In this document: piece by piece, positions 31,656 to 43,078 of the stretch
How the letters are laid out: each line of letters starts with the position of its first letter
How positions within the stretch are numbered: position 1 is the first letter of the stretch
Source: Turritopsis dohrnii
Taxonomy: Eukaryota; Cnidaria; Hydrozoa; Anthoathecata; Oceaniidae
DNA length: 64,000 bases
NCBI GenBank assembly: GCA_027922465.2
Contig: BQMF02000377.1
Coordinates: forward strand, 310,001 to 374,000
Direction of reading: 5' to 3'
Notes under the pieces: generated by a model
What the model was told of the DNA's origin: nothing
Seen by the model: only the letters and a program-made list of their open reading frames with translations
Databases searched by the model: none
Program-made: the position numbers and the translations under genes

Positions 31656-34600
31656 TTATATGAAATTGGATCGAAAATCGGGATATATGGATTCACTAAT
31701 TGCTTGTTCAAAACAGTTGGTGTTCGTTGCTAATAGAATTTTCCTTCTCTAAAAAACAAGTTAGGTCAAGGGTATAAATTTGAGCATAATGCATAGTCAT
31801 TTTGACAAATCGTTATAAACGCCTTGTTATCAACGACACATCAAAATTTTCATTAATTAATTATTGAAAATTGTTTGCTCAATGGTTGTTACGTGTCATG
31901 ATTTGACCATTTAGATAAAAGAGAAGAATGTTTTTTTTATCAAGTCTATGATAACAAAAGAATGAAAACAATTTTACTTTTAAGATAGAAAGATCAACTT
32001 GTACAGGAAAACCCCATCATACGAGACGATATATGTCTCTATATTCCTTTTCATAAACCTACAATTTATCCATCATAGCTGCTCTCACTGAACCTTTATA
32101 TAGCTAGTTCATACGTTTTTATCATTAACAAAAGAATAACTCCAGGAAAAATTATTTTACCAGAGATATGTAAGAAAGCAAGATAAACAACTTACTGTTT
32201 CTCGTAAAAGCTGTCCTTGTCCCTTTTTCTGGTGTGAGTATTGTTTCGCGCGAATATTTTAAATATAAATTCTAATAAGTAAAATTCTAAATATTCATTG
32301 GTTGAAAATTAAAATTATACGAGTATCATAGCATAATTTGCATAATTTTTCCCAGTTGCGCATATTTTAATATTTCAACCTCGTCCCCAGGGCTTCTTAC
32401 CTTTTCGATATCGAAAAAGCAAGAAGCCCTGGGGACGAGGTTGTCAATATTTAATAAAGTTCTCGTTCACCGAACATGCCGAACTATAGACGAGTACATT
32501 AATTATGGAGAATACTTCATCTGTAAACACGGAATTTTAGGTCCAACTTTTCTCAAAATATCTCGTTTTAAAACGAATTTAGAATAATCTTAATCAAATA
32601 AACTGGTAAATAAAAGCATAATTTACGTGTTATTAGCCAGACTTGCATCAGACTTCAGTACTTTTTTTGAAAAATTGATTTTAATGAGAGTCGCTTCTTT
32701 TTACGAGAAAATTTACCTGCATATGAATTATTGTTTATTTCTTTTTCTAATATGATAATCTTTTCTACAAACATTAAGAAAAATGAAGAGTATAAGTGTG
32801 AGATTAAGAATCGCCTGTAAAATATCGAAATCTCTCAGGAGATATTTTCAAAAACAACTTAAATTGTCGGTAACACTCGTACAATCTTAATCTTTCTAAA
32901 ATTTAATTATTCGTAAAAAGAGTCTGGAACTGGGGACACGGATTGCGTTGATAAGAAAGGCGAAACAAAAGGATTAACAATAAGGTGTCAATCATTTTCA
33001 AACGAGTTGTTCATCTTTCTTTTTTTACATATCTCTGATTTTACGAAGTTCTGGTAGCTATTACATTCAGTAATTACATTCTCGAGCGGAAAGCTGCAGC
33101 CACCGATTATTAATGAATTTACAGCAAGAGTATTGGATATAAGCTATTAACTCAATTATTAGGAAGAAATTTGAACAATACTCGTAATACTTACTCACGG
33201 TCACTTTTTCGGTTCTTGAGTATTTTTGCAATGACACGTTTCACAACATCTGTTAGGAAAGGAAAAAATGATGAAACTTAAACTCTTACAACGAGTTCTT
33301 TTTTAAAAATGTGAATTCTTCAATGGAAATAATATAAAAAAAACCAACAGAAATTCATGAAATATATCAAAACTTGTAAAATGTGAGCAATGCAATTTAG
33401 TTAATTGCATTGATTGATTTAAACAAAAATGCTATAAGATTGGAATGGTTAAACTTAAGCCAGGTTAGCACTTAATTCCATTTTGAAAACACGTTTTTCG
33501 GAATGAAGATAATGTATTTGAACATTCTTAGAAATGCAGAACAAACCTATCTGGGTTGAAGACCCTTTTTGCCGACGTTTTGTGTAATTAAAAATGCATG
33601 GGAAGTCATAAATCAGAGAATTTTCTATTATCTCCTTACCATTGATTTCATAACCATCCATGGCTGCTTTGGAAGGTTTCCAATCATCAAAAATGGATTC
33701 GTCACGTCTACAACTTAGTTTACCGTTACAATGAGGATTAGGTGGTTCTGAAAGTAAAATAACTTTTAATGATGCTGTACTTTATTCCAATTCTTCAAAA
33801 GAAAAACTTTTTTAAAGACAGTTTCTATATTACTAAGTAAATAAAGAAGTAAATAAATGGAAAAAACAAAAAACAAAAAAATTCTAAAACGTTTTGGTGA
33901 CCGACATTTGATATTAGCAACGTACCGAAATGAATTACGTAGCTGGCCACCAGTTAAGTTTAACGATGCAAAAGGTTTTCGTAAATTACTGAATTTCGTT
34001 ATCAAGTGTCAAACTTTCGTTTGTGACGAATCTAATATTCTCGATTCACCTGACACTATATGTTTGCTCATATCGAAACTCCCCTCCCCACTGGTCGATC
34101 GCTGGAACAGACAGGTGATGCAATATCGTCAAAAGAAATCCAAGGAGCCTAAGCTTAAAGAATTTGTAGCCTTCATGGAAGAAGAGACTATTCTCATGAA
34201 TGACCCACTTTACTCCAGAGAAGCTGTCAAACAGATGAATGGCAATCGAGATAAACCGCCAGATAAACGGGTAAACAGGGACAGCATGAAAACGATGTTC
34301 ACAAGTAATCGTCAGCGTAAAGAGTCCTGTCCAGTCTGTCACGGAGGTCACGACTTAAACGATTGTTCAACCTTCCTGACACAGCCCGTTCAAGAGCGAA
34401 GCGCAACCATCAGTAAATTGAAGCTTTGTTTCGGATGTTTGAAACCCATGTCTCGAGATCATAACGCCCGGAGTTGTCAAAACCGTCTGGTCTGCGCTAC
34501 CTGCAACAATAAGCACCCGACTTGTTTACACGGATTTTCGTTTAAACCTAAAAGGCATGCTGTCGAACAAAAGGAAAGTAAACCGAACCCAGATGTAACT

Positions 34601-37600
34601 GAATTCGTTCCAACCTCCAATTCAACTGTAGTCACTGCTGCTACTAAGAAACCGTCGTATGGAAGTGTGATAAGTATGTGCGTGGTACCCGTTATCGTGT
34701 CGCATAGTGATTCGGAAGTTCTAACCCTTGCAATGCTTGACAGTTGTAGTCAGGCGTCATTCGTAGCTGACAGCTTGGTAAAAAAGCTTGGGGCTGATGG
34801 AACAAAAACGTCAATATTGATAAAAACCATCAATGGTTCAGAGAAAATGCCTTCGAAAATTATCTCAGGGCTAAACGTAAGAAGCGCATCTAATGGTTTA
34901 CCGACATCCAAAGTTAGCTTAGGTAAAGTCTACACGAAGGACGAATTACCGGTAGAACCAGACGAGGTCGCTACCAAATCAAAGTTAAAGCAATGGTCGT
35001 ATCTCGAAACTATTATGTGTCACATTGGTGATCGAGACAATTTGCCTGTTGAGATGTTGATTGGAGCAGATTGTCTAAAAGCTATCGAACCGTTAGAAGT
35101 CATACCAAGTCAAGGAGATGGTCCTTATGCGTACAGAACTGTGCTTGGTTGGTGTATAGTTGGACCCGTTGTTTCCAGAGGTTCAACAAGCATCACATGT
35201 AATCGAGTTTCAGTCAGCAGTACAAATCTACAACATTTTGAAGTTGTCAGTCAAGTAAAAGAGAACGAAATCGAAGAAATGGTGAGACGAATGTACGATT
35301 GGGATTTTATTGAAAATTTCCATGGCAACTACATGGGAGTCGATGAGTCAACGTTATCAGTAGAAGAAAAACGATTTATTGAAATTATGGATCGAGAGTG
35401 CAAGATGAAAAACGGGCATTACGTACTTCCGTTGCCGTTCAAGCAAGATGTGAAAATGCCAAATAATCGATTTGTAGCTGAAAAACGGTTCCAATACCTC
35501 AAGCGAAAATTGCAAAGAGATGAAAAGTTCTTCAACCATTATAAAGCATTCATGGACAAGCTGATCGCCAAAGGATATGCAGTCAAGTCGACATCACCTC
35601 CACCTGCTGGTCGTACATGGTACCTCCCACACCATGGAGTGTATCACCCTCGTAAGCCGGATAAAATACGAGTAGTTTTGGACTGTGGAGCAGAATTCGA
35701 AGGACATTCGTTGAACAAGAACTTGCTGAGTGGACCGGATCTTACGAGTCAAATCGTTGGCGTTTTGACAAGATTTAGAATGGGTGATATTGGAATCATG
35801 GCTGACGTAGAAGCAATGTTTTACCAAGTCTTACTTCCAGAAAACCAGACGTCGTTCACTCGTTTTCTGTGGTGGGAGGATGAAGATATGACGAAACCAC
35901 CAGTTGACTTTGAAATGAAAGTTCATATTTTTGGAGCTACCTCATCTGCAAGTTGTTCTAACTACGCTCTTCGGCGAACAGCAAAAGATAATGACGATTT
36001 TGAGGAAGACGTACGACGTTCCCTATGGCGAGACTTTTACGTTGACGACATGTTGAAGGCTAAGCACAATGCATCGATAGCAATTAAGTTCTGTAATCAA
36101 GTTAGAGAATTGTCGAAAAGAGGAGGATTCAATCTGACGCAGTTTGTTAGTAATGCACCACAGGTCATGGAATCAATTCCAGACGAACTCAAAGGAAAAT
36201 CGGTTAAAGCAGCCACACTGTTAGATGGAAAATTAGATGCTACAGACAGAGCACTTGGTGTCCTGTGGAACCTGCAAAATGATGAGTTTTCATTCAGCTT
36301 CGAACTCAAGGATAAACCATCAACAAGAAGAGGGATCCTTTCCACCATCAGTTCCGTTTATGACCCGCTTGGTTTTGTATCGCCGTTCATACTCAAAGGA
36401 CGCATATTGCTTCAACGATTATGCAGCATAAAGTACGGATGGGACGAAAAGCTACCAAAGGAGTTCGAGGAATCCTGGTGCCAATGGAAACAAAAAATCG
36501 TCAATTTAAAGAACATCTCTATCAGAAGGTGCTTCAAGCCAAAATCATTCAACGAGATTGTTGAGTATACTTTTCACCATTTTTCCGATGCTTCAGAGGA
36601 GGGATATGGTCAAGCAAGTTATCTCCGTATTGTAGATGTCGATAACCATATTGCATGTCTTCTGATAATTGGCAAGTCACGTGTCTGTCCGATAAAGTTC
36701 GTTTCAATTCCACGTATGGAGCTTGCAGCTGCAGTACTATCAGCCAAGATGGCGTCATTAATCGCCAAAGAAATGGAGCTACCAAATGTTAAGCACTACT
36801 TTTGGACAGATAGCAAAGTCGTTTTATCGTATCTCCAAAACGAAAGCAGAAGATTCAGAACGTATGTAGCCAATAGAATCCAGCAAATAAAGAACAAAAC
36901 GAACATCACAGATTGGCGTTATGTGAAATCTTCCGAAAATCCTGCTGACATCGCGTCACGTGGTTTGAGTCCTGACGAAAGTAACAAAATTTATTTTTGG
37001 TTCAATGGACCGAAATTTTTGTTAGATCCCGAATCTTCGTGGAATTCCACACCAACATTAAATGACGTAAACAATCAAGATCCAGAGTTGAAGAAAGTGA
37101 ATATCATCAAACCAGTGTTATCACAACAGCCAAGCAGTATGTTGAAGTTAACAACAAATGTATCATGTTGGAACCGCATGAAACGAATCATTGGAAGAGT
37201 TTTGCAAGCAGTTGATAGAATGAGATCCAAAATACCTGTCGAAAACAATTTGCCGATCAATATAATTCATCTTGCTGAAATAGTTCTGATCAAAGCAGTC
37301 CAACAGTCCAATTTTGCTGCTGAAATTTCTTCACTTGAATCATCCGGTGTTGTTTCGAGCAAAAGTCATATTGCATCTTTGAATCCATTTCTTGACGAAA
37401 GTGGATTGATCCGCGTTGGTGGGAGATTGCAAAAATCAGAACTTGAATTTGGCGTTATTCATCCCTTGCTACTTCCAAAGAATAATACTTTGGCTGATGC
37501 AATCATTTTATGGTGCCATAGACGAGTTGGTCATGGTGGTAGAGGATCTACCTTAAACGAGGTTCGTCAACAAGGATTCTGGATTGTTAATGGCAACTCC

Positions 37601-40210
37601 AACGTTAGAAGGATGATCTTCAAATGCGTCACGTGCCGCTATTTAAGAGGTCGTGTTGGAGAACAAATAATGGGAAACCTTCCAAAGCAACGTTTCATAG
37701 AAGCACCGCCCTTCAGCTATTGTGGCGTAGATTTCTTTGGGCCGTTTATTGTTCGTCAAGGAAGGAAAGATCTTAAGCGTTATGGTGCAATTTTCTCGTG
37801 TTTTGTTAGTCGAGCTGTACATATAGAGGTTGCTACAAGCTTGGAAACCGATACCTTTATATTAGCATTGAGGCGCTTCATTGGTAGAAGAGGAAATGTG
37901 CGCACAATAACGTCAGATAATGGGACCAATTTTGTTGGTGCAGAGAAAGAGTTACGTAAGGCAGTTCAAGAATTCGATCACCAAAAAATTTCCCACTTTT
38001 TGAACGAACTTGGAGCCGATTGGAAATGGAACTTCAATCCACCTGCAGCAAGCCACATGGGAGGCGTTTGGGAGAGGCAGATTCGCTCAATTAGAAGTAT
38101 TTTGTCATCTTTGTTGAAGACACATGGCCAAAGCATTGATAACGAATCGTTAAACACCCTGATGATAGAAACGGAAGCAATCGTTAATTCTCGTCCTTTA
38201 ACCGTGGAAAACATCAACGATGCAAACAGCTTGTCAGCTTTGTCTCCTATCAACTTACTTACCATGAAGAGTAAGGTCGTGCTTCCACCACCTGGCAACT
38301 TTGCACCTGCTGGTATCTACACGAGAAGACGTTGGCGTCGTGTGCAGCATATTGCAAATGAATTCTGGTCTCGCTGGCGCAAAGAATATCTTCAGCAACT
38401 TCAAAGTCGAAACAAATGGAAATCTAAGCGTCGTAATTTTGCTGCTGGTGATATTGTTTTGTTAAAGGATAGTACTCTGTTCGAGATTCGAAATCAATGG
38501 CCGATGGCAAGAATCGTTCGAACATTTGCTGGTGATGATAATTGTGTTCGATGTGCAGACTTGTATGTTGGACGTTCGAAATCAATAATTCGAAGACCAA
38601 TTTCTAAAATGGTTTTGTTGGTTGAAAACGAGTCGATTCCCGCCGAAGGGAGCCTTTGAACATTGGATTCATGAATTCTTCATGAATGGGGAGCCATTAT
38701 GTTAGTGTATATCTAACTTTATTTCCTTTGTTCATTTTCTATAGAGATTTTATGTTAATTAATTTTTGTTACGCTTGGCGCACATCTATTAGTTTTAATT
38801 GCCTTTCGCACATCTATTTATTTCGCTAGCTTTCTTTTTTTTGTACTCTCTTAATCATAAGACACTGTTGAGTGTAAAGACACTGTTGAGTGTGTAGTCG
38901 GTTTATTTTGCGTCTATGTGCTGCCATCACTTTGGTTAATTTAATTTGTATTTCAGTAAGTTATTATTTATTTCCTTTTTTTTTTATTTATTTATTAATA
39001 CACGTTTGTACCCTTTTTGTTTGGTTTTTTTGTAGCCTCAGTTGTGAGCGTTGAATACATATTTGTAATTTGGCAGTAACAAGGTCTATCCTTGATTGAT
39101 TAAAAGTGCGATATACAATCTTACTTTTAAAGGAGAACGGAGGTAAAAACAATTTGTATTTGAAATTGTTGCCTTTCATTATCGAAAAGGCACTGGTAAA
39201 TTTATTTTTCTTCCAAATAATTGTATTTTGCGCTAAAATAAGCTCCAAAGGCTAAGATTTTTCTTGTCGTTGCCGTATGAGACTCAGATCATGTTCACAT
39301 GTATCGGATAGATATCATTTCGGAACAATTTCCATACCGGATAGACGTTTCGTTCACATTGTTCCGAAGCTATCCGTTATTAGAATTGAAATGATTCCGT
39401 TGCGCTGCAAAAAGTGAAATGATTTCGTTCCGATGTCGGAACAAAAGCTATCCGATACGTGTGAACATGGTCCCAGCTTTAATTCTATCCTTACAATGAA
39501 TGAGAACAGTTTTTTCTGCGAAGCTTGTAACTGGTTCATAAATAATTAATTAGTTGCAACCTTTTACTGTGATATCAACCTACCACGTGTATGTGAACTG
39601 ATTATGTGAACTAACAAAGAAATATTCGACATCATTTAACAACAAAAAAAAATATATAGTCAGCTAAATGACGCCTTATTAGTGATTTCCTTGACAAGCT
39701 TTAATTTTTTTGGTAGCTACTTCCGATACTGAATGAAGGCTGTGTTTAAAGCAATTTTATTTAAATAAAGTGTTCACTAACATATCCATCCGCCTCATGA
39801 CGTCATTTCACAAATGCAATACATTTTCGGAAGTTTTGTTGTTATTTCATAATTTTTATGTGTCTTGGCAAAGGTTTATGCAAATTTTTTCCCTCTGTTC
39901 GCCTTTAATGTAAGTAATTTTTCTAACAAATACATAAATAAATAAATAAATATATAAATGAATAAAAAAATAAGCTATATTATACAAATAAATATACATA
40001 AAAATATACATAAAAACAAATAAATCAATAAATGAATCTAAATGTGATTATTTTAAGGTCACAAAATGGCAATAGAATTTTAGTTGTTAAATTTAAGTAA
40101 ACGTTATTCATATGTTTTTATTCTGAAAAATAACAAAAGTTCTAACTGATTCCTGCCAATACTGATGATGCCATAATTGATAAAAGCAAGAGGGCAACGA
40201 TAGTCTTCAT
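31656..40210 (-). CDS. Gene A: predicted small secreted protein, four exons
   Basis: Exons on the minus strand: 40147-40210, 33640-33747, 33195-33249, and a last exon starting at 31748 or 31743. Phases are 1, 1 and 2. Exon 1 encodes a signal peptide (MKTIVALLLLSIMASSVLAG). Exon 2 has two Cys and a DESIFDDWKPS motif; exon 3 is a basic VKRVIAKILKNRKS helix. The last exon has two close acceptors. The first AG gives a stop at 31730 (81 codons including stop); one 5 nt downstream gives a stop at 31656 (104 aa). Exon 1's donor (GTTAGA) is weak. Paralogous to gene B with identical phases. Function unknown; a degenerate Kazal-like fold is a guess. The large intron 1 holds a BEL/Pao element. Confidence 0.6.
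32376..32443. repeat. 68-bp perfect hairpin
   Basis: CAACCTCGTCCCCAGGGCTT runs to a CTTTTCGATATCGAAAAAG loop and back through AAGCCCTGGGGACGAGGTTG. The arms are 23 bp with no mismatch. Similar hairpin MITEs are, from memory, common in cnidarians. Confidence 0.75.
33857..38659 (+). CDS. BEL/Pao Gag-Pol polyprotein (N-terminally truncated)
   Basis: A 1600-aa frame without stops. Order: C-terminal part of Gag (about 10-130), zinc knuckles (Cys158-Cys170 and about 191-223), retropepsin-type protease with Asp295 in AMLDSCSQASF, reverse transcriptase with YVDD near residue 728, RNase H (about 905-1050, FSDASEEGYG and WTDSKVVLSYL), integrase zinc finger (HRRVGHGG... CVTC, about 1225-1265), integrase core (Asp in GVDFFGPF near 1290, Asp in TSDNGTNF near 1353, Glu in GGVWERQ near 1405), and a C-terminal DUF5641-like domain. 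The first few codons (Met at 33857) match host intron sequence seen in gene B, so this Met is probably not the native start. Confidence 0.92.
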   Translation: MEKTKNKKILKRFGDRHLILATYRNELRSWPPVKFNDAKGFRKLLNFVIKCQTFVCDESNILDSPDTICLLISKLPSPLVDRWNRQVMQYRQKKSKEPKLKEFVAFMEEETILMNDPLYSREAVKQMNGNRDKPPDKRVNRDSMKTMFTSNRQRKESCPVCHGGHDLNDCSTFLTQPVQERSATISKLKLCFGCLKPMSRDHNARSCQNRLVCATCNNKHPTCLHGFSFKPKRHAVEQKESKPNPDVTEFVPTSNSTVVTAATKKPSYGSVISMCVVPVIVSHSDSEVLTLAMLDSCSQASFVADSLVKKLGADGTKTSILIKTINGSEKMPSKIISGLNVRSASNGLPTSKVSLGKVYTKDELPVEPDEVATKSKLKQWSYLETIMCHIGDRDNLPVEMLIGADCLKAIEPLEVIPSQGDGPYAYRTVLGWCIVGPVVSRGSTSITCNRVSVSSTNLQHFEVVSQVKENEIEEMVRRMYDWDFIENFHGNYMGVDESTLSVEEKRFIEIMDRECKMKNGHYVLPLPFKQDVKMPNNRFVAEKRFQYLKRKLQRDEKFFNHYKAFMDKLIAKGYAVKSTSPPPAGRTWYLPHHGVYHPRKPDKIRVVLDCGAEFEGHSLNKNLLSGPDLTSQIVGVLTRFRMGDIGIMADVEAMFYQVLLPENQTSFTRFLWWEDEDMTKPPVDFEMKVHIFGATSSASCSNYALRRTAKDNDDFEEDVRRSLWRDFYVDDMLKAKHNASIAIKFCNQVRELSKRGGFNLTQFVSNAPQVMESIPDELKGKSVKAATLLDGKLDATDRALGVLWNLQNDEFSFSFELKDKPSTRRGILSTISSVYDPLGFVSPFILKGRILLQRLCSIKYGWDEKLPKEFEESWCQWKQKIVNLKNISIRRCFKPKSFNEIVEYTFHHFSDASEEGYGQASYLRIVDVDNHIACLLIIGKSRVCPIKFVSIPRMELAAAVLSAKMASLIAKEMELPNVKHYFWTDSKVVLSYLQNESRRFRTYVANRIQQIKNKTNITDWRYVKSSENPADIASRGLSPDESNKIYFWFNGPKFLLDPESSWNSTPTLNDVNNQDPELKKVNIIKPVLSQQPSSMLKLTTNVSCWNRMKRIIGRVLQAVDRMRSKIPVENNLPINIIHLAEIVLIKAVQQSNFAAEISSLESSGVVSSKSHIASLNPFLDESGLIRVGGRLQKSELEFGVIHPLLLPKNNTLADAIILWCHRRVGHGGRGSTLNEVRQQGFWIVNGNSNVRRMIFKCVTCRYLRGRVGEQIMGNLPKQRFIEAPPFSYCGVDFFGPFIVRQGRKDLKRYGAIFSCFVSRAVHIEVATSLETDTFILALRRFIGRRGNVRTITSDNGTNFVGAEKELRKAVQEFDHQKISHFLNELGADWKWNFNPPAASHMGGVWERQIRSIRSILSSLLKTHGQSIDNESLNTLMIETEAIVNSRPLTVENINDANSLSALSPINLLTMKSKVVLPPPGNFAPAGIYTRRRWRRVQHIANEFWSRWRKEYLQQLQSRNKWKSKRRNFAAGDIVLLKDSTLFEIRNQWPMARIVRTFAGDDNCVRCADLYVGRSKSIIRRPISKMVLLVENESIPAEGSL
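33880..39081 (+). mobile_element. BEL/Pao LTR retrotransposon, 5'-truncated, in gene A intron 1
   Basis: The coding region starts inside the gag (DUF1759-like) domain, and no 5' LTR or primer-binding site is present, so the 5' end is lost. The 3' side has a purine tract before TGTTAGTGTATATC at 38700, the likely 3' LTR start. The junction near 33880 is where similarity to the gene B intron stops. It is antisense to gene A. Confidence 0.85.
38700..39081 (+). repeat. 3' LTR of the BEL/Pao element
   Basis: Starts TGTTAGTGTATATC directly after a purine-rich stretch (GAATGGGGAGCC). It ends probably at GGCAGTAACA near 39081, but without a second LTR the end cannot be fixed. Contains a small direct repeat, GACACTGTTGAGTGT x 2. 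Confidence 0.5.
39279..39477. repeat. ~200-bp MITE with GTTCACAYGTATCGGATAG ends
   Basis: CATGTTCACATGTATCGGAT on the left is matched by ATCCGATACGTGTGAACATG on the right; the interior is also partly palindromic (CGGAACAA, CTATCCG). No clear target duplication. Confidence 0.7.
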
Positions 40211-40275
40211 GGTTGTTCTTCAGGAGCTGTTACCGCAAACCTAGTTAAATGTCAACTGAAGCTGCTGGCACAACC

Positions 40276-40290
40276 CCTATTTATTTATCC
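40276..40290 (-). promoter_or_regulatory. Conserved TATA-like element upstream of gene A
   Basis: On the minus strand GGATAAATAAATAGG lies about 66 bp before the start codon. The same GGATAAATAAA block, with its flanks, is conserved upstream of gene B, suggesting a shared core promoter. Confidence 0.45.
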
Positions 40291-40847
40291 GTGCTTATAG
40301 TTTAATTACTTCGTTTATAAGTTAATTCTCATAAAGATGTACACAGAATGGACAGTTTTATCGATTTGTTGATAATAATAAGATTGGTATTCTTAGGGAG
40401 ATTCTTAAAATCGACGAGCCAGTTACACGAAAAAAATTTCGAAAAAATTACTTGTGGGGATTGTTAATAAAAATGTTAAACTAAAAAGTTACTTCAGAGG
40501 GTAAAAGCCTTTTCTTGTAACAAAAAAAAAACTTCATTATTTTGAAGGCTAATTTCAAGTGTTGATGTGAAGTTTCTAATGCCTTTGTAGGGAAAAATCC
40601 ATGAACAACTCTACTAAGTTGTACATAATTCCTTTTAGAAAAAAGGTCACGTGTAAAAGAAACATGAATATTCCGAATCCCCTTTTTACTCTATTAAACA
40701 CTCATGAAATCAGATTTTGAAACACAAGATTTGTATCTATGAATCAATAAATCAATAAATATATCGTACAATAATAAGTTGTTCCGAAATCAAAACGAAC
40801 AAACATGTTGAAGCGTTAAATGGAAAGCTGAAAAATGACCGGTCAAT

Positions 40848-41056
40848 GGACCTTTCCCGAGTTTAGTTTTTATCACACTCCGCCTCGTTTTCAATTGCGT
40901 TACTATGACAATCGAATCTCTTGCGCTCAATCATTAACACTATCACGATTATTACACTTATTGCACATTACTGAAATGAGTCCCATGACATTTCGTTACC
41001 ATATTAACCATTTCGAGAACGAGGCGGAGCTTGATAAAAAATAAACTCGGGAAATG
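40848..41056. repeat. ~209-bp MITE with ~40-bp inverted ends
   Basis: CTTTCCCGAGTTTAGTTTTT...CTCCGCCTCGTT is matched by AACGAGGCGGAG...AAACTCGGGAAATG. TCAAT is directly repeated at 40843-40847 and 41057-41061. A 69-codon open frame inside it is a by-product of the repeat. Confidence 0.75.
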
Positions 41057-41807
41057 TCAATATGCGAAATGTTACGTATTCATTTAGCAAACGGTTACAC
41101 ACCACCACCACCAGACCAACTTGAGGAAAACAAATTTAGCCCGATATGATTCTGAAGTCCGACAAAACAAATCTTAAGCCTCCTAAAAGCCAACAAAAAA
41201 GCATTAGCAGAGATCTTCAGTAATTTGTTTGGGTGGTTTGTCAAAAAGCTAAAGAGGAAAGAAATTGACTCTCTAAAACCTTATCTAAATTCTTAATGGG
41301 AATGTGAAACCCAGAAAAAATCTAAGTTTTCAATTTGACAACGCTTTCTGTTGGTATGTGCAAAAACAATTTGAACATTTATCAAAACGATCATAAACAG
41401 TGCATTATATCATAAAAAAATTGCAAACCACCCCATTACAAATTGGTCTTTCGGGGGCGCATCCAGGGTTAGGCAACTTAGGCAAACGCCTAACCCAAAA
41501 TCAGTTAAATAATGTTTTTCATAAAATTGTTTGAGGAAGGTATTGCATTACAATAATCAGAAAATAATCGAAAATATCAAGAGATTCCAGCATCCAATCC
41601 GCCCGATCCTTTCTTTCCCCCAAATAGGATTATTATTCTCTCCCAGCGAGGGCGCGGCGCGCGCCATAATGTTAAAAATTAATGTTTTTTACAGCTTGAG
41701 TTTATTATAGTTTATTATAGTTTATTATAGGTAGTGATCTCTGCCTAGAAAATAACTACACATAGTCACATTGACAACACAGACTAGTGCCTGCGCTCAC
41801 CTTAGGT

Positions 41808-41972
41808 GAAGAAAATTTGCCTAAGGAGCCCCGGGTTTACACACTTTAATGAATGAACTGGAAGAAAATTTGCCTAAGGAGCCATGGGTTTACACACTTT
41901 AAATGAATGAACCAGAAGAAAATTTGCCTAAGGTACAACCATGGGTTTACACACTTTATTGAATGAATGGTC
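41808..41972 (+). repeat. 53-54-bp tandem repeat x 3
   Basis: GAAGAAAATTTGCCTAAGG starts at 41808, 41861 and 41915, each followed by GGGTTTACACACTTTAATGA-like sequence. Just upstream is TTTATTATAG x 3 (41699-41730). Confidence 0.85.
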
Positions 41973-42766
41973 ACCAAATCTGCACAAAACGACCGTGGGG
42001 GACCTTCGAATTAGACCCAGTTCAACATGGATTCGCTGCTAGAAAACATCGTTGCAGCTTTTGATAGCAATAATGAAGTATTAATTAGGAAATTTTGAAT
42101 TCACTTAATACATCTGTTGAAAACTGACTTTAAAATCTAGGAAAAGCATTTTGTTTCGAGTTATGTCTCTTCTTTTGCTTTTGCGAAATGAAAACATTGT
42201 GGCTGCTTTAAAGCAAATGTTTTATTATTTTATGTCATATAAATGATTAGCATGGATTATTATCACTATAATTCGTTGACCATAAGTATGACGACAGTTA
42301 ATTATTAGCTCAGCTATGTATAATAAGTTTGTTTGTGACAACTGAACCAAAGCCTTTTCTTTATTGATTAATGATGTACATAAATATTTTGGTATCTGTT
42401 TCTCTGTTAACCAAATATGCATCTGTAAATGTTATGGAGTTACGTTTGAATGACTGAGTTTATAATACACAAAGTCATTGTTATTTTTCTGTGTTGTTTT
42501 GCGTAGGCACCTGCATGGTTTTTTAGCACCAGTATCTCTACTTGGTAACTTATTTTTACAGTTCAGCATAATTTTTCTTGGTTGAGATGACTGTCTGGTT
42601 TTGAATTAAAGAACTTTGAAAGGATCCTGTGTCCAAAATGATATGAACCAATATGATAGAGATCAAAAAGTCTCTTGTTAGTATTACTTCCAGTTTCTGA
42701 GATATGTATTTAGTTTTCGAAATCTTACATTCATTTTATGCAATGTATATTTTATGATGTATGTAA

Positions 42767-42931
42767 CAGTGGCGGATCTAGAGCTATGTCGAAATTTGTG
42801 TAGGAGAGCATTAACATAATTTGTGAATTCAATTTATATTACCAATGGGATTATTTGAACACTTTTCTATTATGGTTAGATTGCTAACACTCTTCTACAC
42901 AAATTTCGACATACCTCTAGATCCGCCACTG
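42767..42931. repeat. 165-bp MITE, CAGTGGCGGATCTAG ends
   Basis: CAGTGGCGGATCTAGAG, then ATGTCGAAATTTGTG, is matched by CACAAATTTCGACATACCTC and TAGATCCGCCACTG. The flanks are TGTAA and TATAA, a near 5-bp repeat. The ends resemble those of the 41452-50742 pair. Confidence 0.8.
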
Positions 42932-43078
42932 TATAATAAGATAGTATATAGGTTAAACTTCTCATCGCAAGTTATCATTAATACTATATCTTTTTAATTT
43001 ACTATAGAGAGAAAGGGCTTTCACTCTGAGTGATTGATAAGAAAATAAAGTTATAATATATTGAGAGTTTATACACAT

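Noticed and set aside
39127..39150. Second Kolobok-type terminus (TTTTAAAGGAGAACGGAGG)
   Set aside because: It looks like TTAA plus AGGAGA, but I found no matching inverted end nearby, so a single match is not enough.
40835..41044. 69-codon open frame as a gene
   Set aside because: It lies almost wholly within a palindromic MITE (40848-41056) and has no recognisable motif.
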